48,559 nt of DNA from the NCBI GenBank assembly GCA_012064415.1, contig SSNU01000192.1:1-48559 (forward strand), given 5' to 3'. Within the stretch, counting starts at the first letter, position 1. Every line of letters begins with the position of its first letter. Made by a program: the position numbers and the translations under genes. This document shows positions 33,751 through 43,900 of the stretch, piece after piece. Below the pieces are notes generated by a model, which was not told the origin of the DNA, did no database searches, and saw only the letters and a list, made by a program, of their open reading frames with translations. Source of the DNA: Gyrodactylus bullatarudis. Lineage: Eukaryota > Platyhelminthes > Monogenea > Gyrodactylidea > Gyrodactylidae.

Positions 33751-34169
33751 TCATTTTAGCCGTTTCAGCCTAGGTCGACCTCGTTTTCGAGTTGCCACTA
33801 GGCTTAGAATTTCACTATCTTTAAGAGAATCCAAATCTGGTAGAAATATTTTCGATGAATAAATTTTTTTCAGAGTCTCAGTCTTATATATTTTTTCTAT
33901 GTGATCAGTCCAGTTTATCTGCGAATAGATAGCTACAACGAAAAAATGTTTGCAAGGCGAACCAATAAATTTTGCCTTGTTGCATGAACATATCATTTCG
34001 CACAAATTGAACACCTTGAAAACATCAGATGATGGTGTATTCATTACAAAGTATTCACCCTCATTTGTTGATTTTTTCACAACAAGTTTTCGAGCCTCCT
34101 CGATAGTAATGATCAACTTCTCTTCAAAATTCTTCGAAAATGTTGATTTCAAAGATGAATAAATCTCAT
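33751..34169 (-). CDS. SWIM zinc-finger protein, remnant of a MULE transposase C-terminus
   Basis: The minus-strand frame is open from about 34169 (after an upstream stop) to 33751. The first in-frame start-like codon is a TTG at 34152, so the true start is uncertain and this may be a downstream exon. Residues KLVVKKSTNEGEYFVMN lead into the SWIM motif CSCNKAKFIGSPCKH, a CxC...CxH zinc ligand set. It ends with a basic tail ATRKRGRPRLKRLK. SWIM fingers follow the DDE domain in MULE transposases and bind DNA or protein. Alone it cannot cut DNA. It might act as an end-binding accessory or repressor (inference), or be mere residue of a deletion. Confidence 0.7.
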
Positions 34170-34342
34170 TCTTTTTTTAGACATTAAAACTACTAGCTAA
34201 GTGTGGTCACTGGTTATTACTAAATCCTTGTGAAACTAACTTGATGGAGATTGTCTTCTCACACCTAGATGTTAGAGTTCGGATAAGCAAGTGTCAATTC
34301 CATAAGAGAGTCAAATAATATTCTAAAAATATTCTAGTATAT

Positions 34343-34874
34343 AATTAAATATACTTTTATTATAATTGTCAACAGTTTTATTATTTCTAACATGAAACTA
34401 TGGTCAAAATAACCCTTTATTCTTTGATTGTAATGAATTATAACACGGAGATTAAAAAAATTATATTCCCCATTAAATTAACGGCATAAATTATAATTAA
34501 CGTTAAAATAACCTTTGTGAGATCCTAGGAATTGTATAGTCAAAAATGTAAATATTAGAGAAAGTGTAGTCAAAAATGTAATAATGAAAAAAAATGTAGT
34601 TAAAAATATAAAAACAAAATTAACTATAGTCAGAATGAATTTGGAAAAAAATCTCAATATTTTAATTGAAATTTGACTATAGTCAAATGTGTAAAATATG
34701 GAAGAAAGTGTAGTTAAAAGTAAAATATTTTTTCAAATTGTAGTCAAATCTGTAAAAAGTGTAGTTTAAAATGTAAATATTAGAGAAAGTGTAGTCAAAA
34801 ATATAATAAAGAAAAAAAAGTGTAGTCAAAAGTGTAAAAAATGAAATAACTATAGTCAAAAATGTAATTCACCC
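34343..34874. repeat. MULE right terminal inverted repeat
   Basis: Reverse complement of 33199-33730 with a handful of single-base differences (for example TCCGGGTT versus TCCGTGTT). Confidence 0.85.
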
Positions 34875-34883
34875 TAAAAATTA
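34875..34883. repeat. 9-bp target site duplication of MULE, right
   Basis: TAAAAATTA, matching 33190-33198. Confidence 0.85.
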
Positions 34884-34889
34884 ATAATA

Positions 34890-36180
34890 AAGTTCACACC
34901 TCTAATTTTTAAGCATTACAAATCATTTTATATTTGACCTTAAAACTTCATTGTAACACTTGAAAACCACCCGCTTTTTATACTATTTCAATCGGTATCA
35001 ATTTGAATTAAGAAATTTATCATTTTCGTCTGTAAAAGGTATAGATGCAAAAACTTAAAATACTCTATGTATCCTCGCTAATAAGTAGATCAAAAAATGT
35101 ATTGAAATTGTTCGAAAAAAATAGTGAATAATTAAGCTTAGTGTAATTAGTTAGGACAAATAAATCTTACACAAACAAAGATAAAGTGGGTTGGACTAAA
35201 CGGTTGAGTGCTTGCCCAGCAAGACTTGAGGTTCTCGGAGCAGGCGTAAGGCTTACTGACGACCCTTAATGAGGGTGAAACTATAGTATAAGTTCTCGCT
35301 TGGTCTTTAGATTTGTGAATTTATTGTACGTTTAATTGAGTTAGTCATTTGAGGTTCAATTAGAGCTACTGTATAAGCAGAAGTCTCATTAGAGACTAGC
35401 ATCCCCTCTGCAGTTCTAGATAAAGCTATTAGTTGACAATAGGGAGACTTCTTCCTATCGACACACTCTAGCACTATTTAGGATTGTATGTTAATGAAAA
35501 ATATTTTTATATAAACACTTATGAAATTTACAATGCATGATCTATCTTGAAAATTTTGATTCCAAATTTATATTCATATTGATTCTATCTGGTCTCACAA
35601 TCAAATGGGGTCGAGAGGGTTATCGTTGATGATTTATTTTGATAAGGCCGTGAAAAAAGTGAGTGGAACTTTCACATTTCTTTTGATTCTTTTCATAAAA
35701 ATTATACTGATGATATTATTCATTCGAAATTTTATTAATAAAAATAATTAAAAGGGGGCCAGATTTCATGTGAGTTGTTCATATGATCGATTTTTCACAT
35801 TTACAATATTATATTTTTTCCCGATTAGCATATGTATATTAAAAATAAAATTTATTTGAAATGAGACGTTTTAACAACCACCAAGTTGAACTTTTGTGTA
35901 AGTCATGAAGCTATAATTATTATGATTAATTTATTGGAAGCTGGTTGCGAAGAAATTCTTCAGAGTGAGTTCAGACGTATTATTCATCATATAAAAAACA
36001 TAAAAATACCAATGAAGTCAGGTAAATGAAAACAACATAATGAGTACCTACCATAATTCAACAATCAACTTTCTTCTTATCTAAAAAGACTTTTAAGATT
36101 CTAATTTGTTTTACACTTGAAGCCGAAAATATGTCATTGCATAGACGTGCGTTAAAATTGTTACTACGATAAAAATATTC
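34890..36180. other. Gene-free stretch containing one SINE-like segment
   Basis: Apart from 35184-35290 I see no recognisable feature. Confidence 0.4.
35184..35290 (+). repeat. Possible tRNA-derived SINE head
   Basis: A GC-rich island in AT-rich DNA. TAAACGGTTGAGTGCTTG resembles a tRNA A-box region. CTTGCCCAGCAAG forms an anticodon-like stem-loop. GAGGTTCTCGGAGC is a poor B box. It is followed by the hairpin ACCCTTAATGAGGGT. The layout is Ala-tRNA-like but diverged; there is no acceptor pairing, so it is not a working tRNA. Confidence 0.35.
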
Positions 36181-36251
36181 ACGTAAATTTTTAAATACGT
36201 CCGAAAATCCTCATAAATTCATAATTGGAAAAGTAGAAAAAGGATATATTA

Positions 36252-36291
36252 ACACCAAATGTACATTTCTCAAAGGTTCATCAGTAGTGTC
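36252..36291 (-). ncRNA. Hammerhead ribozyme motif, variant stems (family A)
   Basis: CTGATGA and GAAA intact. Stem III is ATGTACAT instead of ATGCGCAT but still fully self-complementary. Stem I ACACTA/TGGTGT pairs over 6 bp. Stem II core (ACCTTTGA) is weaker. Confidence 0.7.
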
Positions 36292-36356
36292 TCTTTGATA
36301 ATGAGAAAAGTTAAAAGATGAATGAAAATAATAATTTACAAATTATGAAAGAAATA

Positions 36357-37342
36357 NNNNNNNNNNNNNNNNNNNNNNNNNNNNNNNNNNNNNNNNNNNN
36401 NNNNNNNNNNNNNNNNNNNNNNNNNNNNNNNNNNNNNNNNNNNNNNNNNNNNNNNNNNNNNNNNNNNNNNNNNNNNNNNNNNNNNNNNNNNNNNNNNNNN
36501 NNNNNNNNNNNNNNNNNNNNNNNNNNNNNNNNNNNNNNNNNNNNNNNNNNNNNNNNNNNNNNNNNNNNNNNNNNNNNNNNNNNNNNNNNNNNNNNNNNNN
36601 NNNNNNNNNNNNNNNNNNNNNNNNNNNNNNNNNNNNNNNNNNNNNNNNNNNNNNNNNNNNNNNNNNNNNNNNNNNNNNNNNNNNNNNNNNNNNNNNNNNN
36701 NNNNNNNNNNNNNNNNNNNNNNNNNNNNNNNNNNNNNNNNNNNNNNNNNNNNNNNNNNNNNNNNNNNNNNNNNNNNNNNNNNNNNNNNNNNNNNNNNNNN
36801 NNNNNNNNNNNNNNNNNNNNNNNNNNNNNNNNNNNNNNNNNNNNNNNNNNNNNNNNNNNNNNNNNNNNNNNNNNNNNNNNNNNNNNNNNNNNNNNNNNNN
36901 NNNNNNNNNNNNNNNNNNNNNNNNNNNNNNNNNNNNNNNNNNNNNNNNNNNNNNNNNNNNNNNNNNNNNNNNNNNNNNNNNNNNNNNNNNNNNNNNNNNN
37001 NNNNNNNNNNNNNNNNNNNNNNNNNNNNNNNNNNNNNNNNNNNNNNNNNNNNNNNNNNNNNNNNNNNNNNNNNNNNNNNNNNNNNNNNNNNNNNNNNNNN
37101 NNNNNNNNNNNNNNNNNNNNNNNNNNNNNNNNNNNNNNNNNNNNNNNNNNNNNNNNNNNNNNNNNNNNNNNNNNNNNNNNNNNNNNNNNNNNNNNNNNNN
37201 NNNNNNNNNNNNNNNNNNNNNNNNNNNNNNNNNNNNNNNNNNNNNNNNNNNNNNNNNNNNNNNNNNNNNNNNNNNNNNNNNNNNNNNNNNNNNNNNNNNN
37301 NNNNNNNNNNNNNNNNNNNNNNNNNNNNNNNNNNNNNNNNNN
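36357..37342. other. Assembly gap (986 N)
   Basis: Run of N within an inverted repeat; content unknown. Confidence 1.
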
Positions 37343-37411
37343 TACTATTTCTTTCATAATTTGTAAATTATTATTTTCATTCATCTTTTAACTTTTCTCA
37401 TTATCAAAGAG

Positions 37412-37451
37412 ACACTACTGATGAACCTTTGAGAAATGTACATTTGGTGTT
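37412..37451 (+). ncRNA. Hammerhead ribozyme motif, variant stems (family A)
   Basis: Inverted twin of 36252-36291: CTGATGA at 37418-37424, ATGTACAT stem III. Confidence 0.7.
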
Positions 37452-37489
37452 AATATATCCTTTTTCTACTTTTCCAGTTATAAAAAAAT

Positions 37490-40069
37490 TGTTACATTAT
37501 TATTTAATAAGAATAAATTTCTAATATTCTTATTTAGAAATCAAAGATAATATTGAAGAAAGTGAGAGATTTTTGAGAAAGATAAAGAATAAAATAAAAT
37601 TTAAAAGAGGAAGTTGTACGTTAATAAATTATCAAAATTCACTAAATTTTTCAAACCTGATATTCTGATTTAACTTTTTTTCAGACGAGAGTCCTTAGTA
37701 ATTTATTATATTATATTTAATTATTTTCGAAGAAACACAGCCTCCAGTTTGTTTCATTTATGCGAAATGGTATATCCAGGTTGCATCTTCATTCGTAAAG
37801 TTTTGCATTTTTTATTTTTAATATCATTCTTAACAGTTTAGTATGTGGTACAATATCTTCAAGCTCTCCGAATAGAAATACTAATTATTCTAAACTATAG
37901 ATATGATGAATCGAAATAATATAGTTATCAAGTGAGAAATTAATGCAATATGATCATTTTATCAAATTATTTATTGTCAGATTTCCAATATCATTTCCAA
38001 GCTTATGAAGATGATGAGTAAAAATAACAAATAAACGAAATTTCTAACGTTTTAGTAGATTATAAACCAAGCTCAAACTTTTCTGATAATTAGCAACGCT
38101 TCTTAACTCTATAGGGTTGATAAGAAAACCAATAAAAAATATTAAAAATTCTAATGAAGAATTCTTATTTAAAAATGTTGATTTTCTATTGAATTGCCCA
38201 TCTACTTGTCAGTGGATTGAAACCAAATTTAACTAATCTTGGCTATTTCAACTAATTTGTTCAGCGTTAATTATAAAATACATTATTTAGATCATATGAT
38301 ATTGAATAATTAATCGCTTCTACTTCCTGGAGAAATTGTCTCCTTTACTTCAGGCGTCGGTTTCAGTATAACATCAAATTTAAAATTAGACCCATTGTCA
38401 AACTTATCTAGAATAAATTCACTTATTTACTCTATTAAAAAATTCTCCTTGTCCAGTGAAGTAAGACTAAAAGCTTACAAATCATCCAAGTCTTTGCTCT
38501 ATTCTTATCTTCATTAGTAATAACTGCCAGATGATTAATGATTTGCTTTCAGACACTAGAGTTTCTGTTGATCCAATTCACTCATTTTATTGCCATTTAT
38601 AACATTTGAAACAAGAAACTACAAGATCCAGATTTATATCATTCTATTGATCAAATTACCTTAAATTTATTTTGCACATATTATTTTATTTTTATATTTA
38701 AATATAAGGCTCCTTCTAAAAAAAAACTAATCTTGGCTATTTCAACTAAATTGTTCAGCGTTAATTATAAAATACATTATTTAGATCATATGATATTGAA
38801 TAATTAATAGAGCGAACCTCAGAAAGGGTGAATAGAGAACAATGAAGCTCAAATATGAATCGAGCTTCTTGTTGTAGAATAAATATCTTATCGAAATGTT
38901 AAAAATTTCAATCAGTCAGTAGAATTTATTTTTCAAGTTATTAGATTATTCGCAGAAATCTGATCAACAATTTAGTGACTAAAGTATTTACATGTCTAAT
39001 GGGAAGGAGTGCATTGCAATTTTATAAAAAAGAATGCTTCCCTATATCTTAATGTACACACCTTAAATACATTAAATATTAATAATGACAGGTTCACGTG
39101 TTAAAACTTTGTTTACATTATCGGGCGTAATAATTGAATTATCTTGGCTGCATTCGAGTCCATTTGAAATAACTAAATTCAATTAGAATGTTTTCAATAA
39201 ATTTGGTCGATCGTACACAGATTCGGATCAAAAGATATTCAAACCTATATTATTTCACTGAAATTTATTTTAATCGAAAAATAGCTTTTTCACAACTTGG
39301 TTGACGGAGTAAGGGCTCTTTTTTCACCTCCAAAACAAACAAATAACAAGCCTAGGGACCATCTTGATGTACTTACTCATTACATTACTCTTTTACTAAC
39401 ATCCAACTGCTCCACACCCTTTCGCAAATCTTATCCTCATAACAAATTTTTCTCTTTACTCTCCAAAAGAAAAAGTTTTTTTTCGATAAAATCAAATTTC
39501 AGTTAGTGGGCAACATATCGAGGGGAAAATTCTTAGGCTCTTCCAACTCATTGTTAATTTGCAGCATTGTGAAGAGGTTACTATTACATTATTAATTATG
39601 TATTTGAAAGTGATAAACTAATTTGAATGATTAAAATAAATCGGAATATGAATTTAATCAAGTCGCATAGAATTTTAATCCTTGAATTATTCTGATTCTC
39701 TTTGTTTTGATTTAGATTTTAATCAAAAATATTTTGATCACACAGAGCCTTGTATCCAATTCTCTCTCATGTGAGTTAATAATTTGACTGGAACAAGTTG
39801 TTATTACATTTTTAAGATCAAATTTTATAATTCCTAACTTTAGTTATTTCTAAAGCTTTGAATTTCCACCTTTCAAAGAAGAAACTTAAGCGTCATTTGA
39901 TTATAATTATTTTCTCAACTCAAAGTGGGAGGGTTGAAAAGGGGATAGTTTTTACTTTTCTCAATATTAATTTTCAAGGTCAAATATAGAAATAAAATTA
40001 GTTCTAAATCAGAGAATACTATCTCCATTCAATAATTCTTCTTGAACGTGTCTTGTATAGTATATGAAA
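37490..40069. other. Gene-free stretch with a duplicated 84-bp segment
   Basis: 38231-38314 and 38725-38808 are direct repeats with about one difference (ACTAATCTTGGCTATTTC...). Otherwise no gene recognised. The frame at 39297-39506 lacks any family signature. Confidence 0.45.
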
Positions 40070-40132
40070 TATGGTGTTTTTCAGCTTACATTTTATTCTA
40101 ATTTTCTTTTACTATTTCTTTCATTACACGGG
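40070..40132 (+). repeat. Fragment of PLE family-A terminal repeat
   Basis: GGTGTTTTTCAGCTTACAT through CTATTTCTTTCAT, matching 3478-3550. No hammerhead retained. Confidence 0.6.
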
Positions 40133-40139
40133 TAGTGAT

Positions 40140-40250
40140 ATGAAAAAAAAAATTTATAAGATTTTGATCAGGTTTAACTTTTCTGGAATAACATTTTGTG
40201 CTGATTTCAGATCTGCTTTCAGAATTTCGCTAGCGTTAATATTTTGACCG
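40140..40250 (-). repeat. Dispersed repeat shared with 45060-45175
   Basis: The minus strand matches the plus strand at 45060-45175: AATATTAACGCTAG, TCTGAAAGCAGATCTGAAATC, AACCTGATCAA. Both copies lie beside PLE terminal repeat sequence. Family unknown. Confidence 0.5.
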
Positions 40251-40929
40251 CTATGAGCCAGCAGTAGTCAGTCAGACAATGATCCATGTTATCTTTTCAA
40301 TAAATTTCAGAGTTTGGTGCATTTTCTCACCTTGCTCGTCAGAAATAGTTCCAAGGGGAACTTGATGAAAGAAATCATAATGATAACGAAGAAAATGTAG
40401 CTTAAGACTCATGAGACAACCTAGCTCAGAATATGATTCCAAAAGTTCTTCAACGAGCTCTCTTGCGTTAGGGTGTCTATTATTACCGAAAAAGTTCAGG
40501 CAAAGACTTTTAAATGCGTCCCATGCTCTCACTTCTCCATCTATGAGAGAGAAACAAAATGCATCATCCTTTATCAAATCATTTATTTAGGGACGAGTAA
40601 AAATTCCCTCATTAATTTTACCTGTGAATAAATAGCTAAATTTTTCATAAAGGTAAGCAAGACTATGAGAGTTTCTCATGAAAAGAGCCTTTATAAACTG
40701 CTTGAATACTCCTAATTGATATGTAAAGGAGAAAGCAATATTCTCTCATTCTCTACAAGAGGTGGATAAATTCTATTATTACCCAATTCTTCTGTCCTAG
40801 GCATAGGAACAAAATTAGGGTTGTAATGAGAATCTCTTCTTCTTGATTTCCAGACATAGAAAGCATGGATAAGAAGTATTACCTTTTTGTAAACAAGTTA
40901 AAAGATCAATAACTTGAAAATCTGCAATA

Positions 40930-41764
40930 CAGTACGACCTGAGTAGAACTTTTGTCTTTTCACAAAGTTACTAATCTTCCAGCTAATGTAAGGCTTCTGT
41001 TCCTGCCCCCTAATGCAACCATTAGATCAAGGAATAATATGGAGTTTCAAATCAAAAGTTTCTAGAGAAATTCGAGCTAGGACGTTCCCTCCAGATGTAA
41101 GAAATGCGTACAGCATGAAACAGAGAATGTCTCTAAAACTACAATCAGAAATTGTTTCAAAGTTTCAAAGATATGGAATACGAACCAACTTCCAAACCAA
41201 GAAATAAATACAACTATTTGAAAAATTGAATATTTTTTAGAAGCTCAATTAGATTACTCCAAGTCAGTGTCAAAAGTAAAGACTATATATTTCAGGAGTA
41301 ACTTTAACTAGGGTGTTAAAAAAGAAACAGATCGAGAAGCATTAGGATATTCATACCTTATCAGAAGAGATTGTATTCATCTTTAGTCAAAATTGTGCAA
41401 CATATGGTAAAGACACGCATCAAATAGTGTGACGCATTTGTTTGTTTTGGAACCAACGGTCAAGCCCTGATTTTATTTATAAAGTCAAAAAAGAAAATAA
41501 ATTTTTTCTAACTTTTCACATTATTGGGAATTTTGAAATAGGATTAACAAAAGCCTCTTAAATCGGACAAACCTCGTTTATTAGACCGTTTGAATAAGGG
41601 AAAAAACCTCTATCTGATGGTATACTATTTAGAGAAATTTATTTTTCACTGCATTCTGATGATAATGTTATTACTTGTCAGTGGGCAGGGAATTTTTAAT
41701 TCAGTTTAGAAAAGGGGCAGAGAGGAGGGTTCACTTTTCTACATCTTCTACTCAGGTCGTACTG
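40930..41764 (+). mobile_element. Tigger/pogo-type element with TA duplication
   Basis: Ends CAGTACGACCTGAGTAGAA and its exact inverse, flanked by TA on both sides (40928-40929, 41765-41766). The interior near 41570 (ACAAACCTCGTTTATTAGACC) is Tigger-like. 835 bp, an internally deleted copy keeping only the end of the DDE_1 domain. It interrupts the uncharacterised gene. Confidence 0.8.
40972..41207 (+). pseudogene. Tigger transposase, end of DDE_1 domain
   Basis: LTNLPANVRLLFLPPNAT then, after a frameshift, QPLDQGIIWSFKSKVSREI. This pair (LPPNAT..QPLDQG) is the conserved last catalytic block of DDE_1 transposases. The frame goes on to RYGIRTNFQTKK-stop at 41207. Confidence 0.75.
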
Positions 41765-42717
41765 TAATAAAAATATTATACTCAAGTATCCTATCTTATC
41801 GAGAATTATTTCAATACTTGCTCTATCCTCTTCCAAATCTCTTGAATAAGCGATTGGAACAGGTGACCAAATATTAGTATTATCAAGTAAAATTACTTCA
41901 AGACTGTTTTTAGATGAATCAATAAAAAGTCCAAAGAATTAGGATTAAAAGGAAAATAACCCTGGAATATTATTACAGAATGAGAGATCATCTTCAAACG
42001 AGAAATAAGGTCTAAAATAAATATCTCTATTCTTATAATGAAAGAAATTCCCTCCTCCTCCATTAATTCTACCACTCAATATATGCCTACCCACATCAAC
42101 TGCCATTTTTTGGAAAGTTTTGCCATTCGGATTGTTTCGTCTTAGAAGGATTGAGTAACTTTTACCATGACTGATGGCTCATTAAAGTTAGGACTGGCGC
42201 TTTCTTCTGTAGACTGGCTGTCAATGAATTCTTCTTGAGGACGCTGAGGTAATGCTAACTTTAGGACATCTCGACAGGTTCTTAAATTAGGATAAATCTT
42301 AGAGTATGATAAAAATAGTGGAAATTTACATTTAAATACTCACCTGTGTAGATGGTCGAGCGTTCCTTCGTATTCTTGTTAGAAAAAAATATCAGTCTTC
42401 CAAATGATTGAACGATGGTGCCCAGACTTTAATTCTGTTCCTGTAAGCTCTGCCTTGTGGTTTCTTCACAATACTACTGCATGATCTACAAATTGATGGA
42501 GGAGAAAAATCTCTTCCTGGATTGATTGCTCGACCAAAGTAATCCGAGATCATTCTTTGTAAGTCAGGATCTATCAGACATTCTAACATTCTTCTGTTAC
42601 CAAAATAGTAGCCACAAATATAACAAAATTTTCGAATCAGTGAAAAATGATCTAAAATTAGTTTTATGATAAAATTTATTAAAACTTAGGTCAATATTAG
42701 AATCCTCAGCCATGGTC

Positions 42718-42767
42718 ATCCAAACGTTTCGACGGTGATTGTCTTCACACGCCTTCTTCAGTGGTAC
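42718..42767 (-). ncRNA. Hammerhead ribozyme motif (family C)
   Basis: On minus: CTGAAGA (42761-42755), a long stem II (AGGCGTG...CACCGTC, with one bulge), GAAA, ACGT self-complementary stem III, and ACCA/TGG stem I. The CTGAAGA...GTCGAAACGTTT layout resembles hammerheads I know from PLEs. Confidence 0.65.
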
Positions 42768-43079
42768 GACAAGTTTGTCAAAAAACAAATTACTATTTAT
42801 ATACTTTCATGATTACATACCTATCAGTTTTTTCCAATCAGATGAGCGAATAGAATAATACAAGAGACCTATGATAATAAAGTATAGAAAATCAGAACAG
42901 AAAAGAGTTATAATTGTTCATCAGATTTAATTCAACTTCCTTCTTTTGCCATAAAGCTGAATCCAACACTGCTCAATGTTCACTTCACCAAGATTTCCAT
43001 TAAAATTATCATTATTGCCTATTTCTAGAGCCTCTTTCTAACGTTTTTCTGCACACTAAGAATTTTAACCTCCTCAAAT

Positions 43080-43560
43080 TTTATTTTATGCCAATTATTG
43101 TTTAAGACATGTTGAAAAACATGAGACTTTATCATTTCTCAAAATACTGTTTTTATGTTCTTTGATTCTTGTTCTAAATTTCCTACCAGTTTGACAAATA
43201 TAACTTTTATCACAGCTAAACTTCAATTTTTAATTACCACAGCCCTCAAAAATGTTATTTTTATTTTTGGAAATTTTATCAACAAGACTTATATTATTTT
43301 TAAAAACAACCTCAAAATTATATTTTTTTATAAATTTTAGATAAAAATATATTAAGTGGGCTATGTTCTAAGACTATGATTTTTTTGATGTCTAAATTTT
43401 GATTTTTAATGATTTTAGGTGAATAAAATTTATTAAAAACCTCTTCCTTAATTCTATCGATCATTTTTGTAGGATAACTATTTTTATTTGAAATAACTGT
43501 TAAGTTTCTTAGTTCCACATCCCAATGATCTTTATCTGTGAGACGTAATGTTCTCATCAT
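43080..43560 (-). pseudogene. PLE family-C linker and GIY-YIG remains
   Basis: The minus strand runs open over 80 residues: MRTLRLTDKDHWDVELRNLT, NSYPTKMIDRIKEEVF (the linker after the PLE RT) and IIVLEHSPLNIFLSKIYKKI. After a stop it continues KLKFSCDKSYICQTGRKF, RTRIKEHKNSI, a decayed GIY-YIG (YIC for YIG) with frameshifts. RT absent. Confidence 0.7.
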
Positions 43561-43850
43561 TGGGATGTGGAACTTAGAAAGTTAACAGTTATTTTATATA
43601 AAAATAGTTATCCTACAAAAATGATCGATAGCATTAAGGAAGAGGTTTTTTATAAATTTTATTCACCTAAAATCATTAAAAGTCAAACTTTAGGCATCAA
43701 AAAAATCATTGTTTTTTCTGTTCTGATTTTCTATACTTTATTATCATAGGTCTCTTGTATTATTCTATTCTCTCATCTGATTGGAAAAAACTGATAGGTA
43801 TGTAATCATGAAAGTATATAAATAGTAATTTGTTTTTTGACAAACTTGTC

Positions 43851-43900
43851 GTACCACTGAAGAAGGCGTGTGAAGACAATCACCGTCGAAACGTTTGGAT
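43851..43900 (+). ncRNA. Hammerhead ribozyme motif (family C)
   Basis: Inverted twin of 42718-42767: CTGAAGA 43857-43863, GAAA 43888-43891, stem III ACGT 43891-43894. Confidence 0.65.

Larger units (their letters stand above)
33199..34874. mobile_element. Mutator-like element (MULE) derivative, 1676 bp, with SWIM-domain gene
   Basis: Starts GGGTGAATTACA and ends TGTAATTCACCC, flanked by a perfect 9-bp duplication TAAAAATTA; 9-bp (8-11) duplications are characteristic of Mutator. The terminal inverted repeats are 532 bp each (33199-33730, 34343-34874) and nearly identical, indicating a recent insertion. They are built from about eleven ~30-bp units around TTTTTGACTACACTTTT. The 612-bp centre holds one minus-strand gene with a SWIM zinc finger. 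The DDE core of a MULE transposase is absent, so movement would need help from another copy. Confidence 0.85.
36182..37484. repeat. Outward-facing PLE terminal repeats flanking an assembly gap
   Basis: Left 36182-36356 (minus) and right 37343-37484 (plus) are near-perfect inverted copies of the family-A pLTR. Between them are 986 N (36357-37342). The two open frames across the gap are artefacts of the Ns. Confidence 0.85.
40272..42589 (-). pseudogene. Member of an uncharacterised invertebrate repeat-encoded protein family, split by Tigger
   Basis: Minus-strand pieces in order: MLECLIDPDLQRMISDYFG with SICRSCSSIVKK (42589-42392), then a likely intron. Next come LKLALPQRPQEEFIDSQ (about 42270) and VGRHILSGRINGGGG (about 42080). 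VPIAYSRDLEEDRASIEIIL follows (about 41830). After the transposon come DFQVIDLLTCLQKG and SYPCFLCL (about 40900-40850), PPLVENERILLSPLHI, GVFKQFIKALFMRNSHSLAY, and the 101-residue open end (AFKSLCLNFFGNNRHPNARE, LGCLMSLKLHFLRYHYDFF, SDEQGEKMHQ). From memory this block order matches a large, functionally uncharacterised family common in arthropod and some other invertebrate genomes, probably transposon-borne. Stops (for example before INDLIKDD) and frame breaks show it is dead. Confidence 0.6.

Noticed and set aside
35184..35290. A functional tRNA-Ala gene
   Set aside because: No acceptor-stem pairing, poor B box and no terminator; at best a SINE head.
36311..37391. Two 357-codon open frames on opposite strands
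   Set aside because: They consist almost wholly of N from the assembly gap.
39297..39506. 69-codon plus-strand frame (MVDGVRALFSPPK...)
   Set aside because: No family signature, no splice or promoter context; likely chance.
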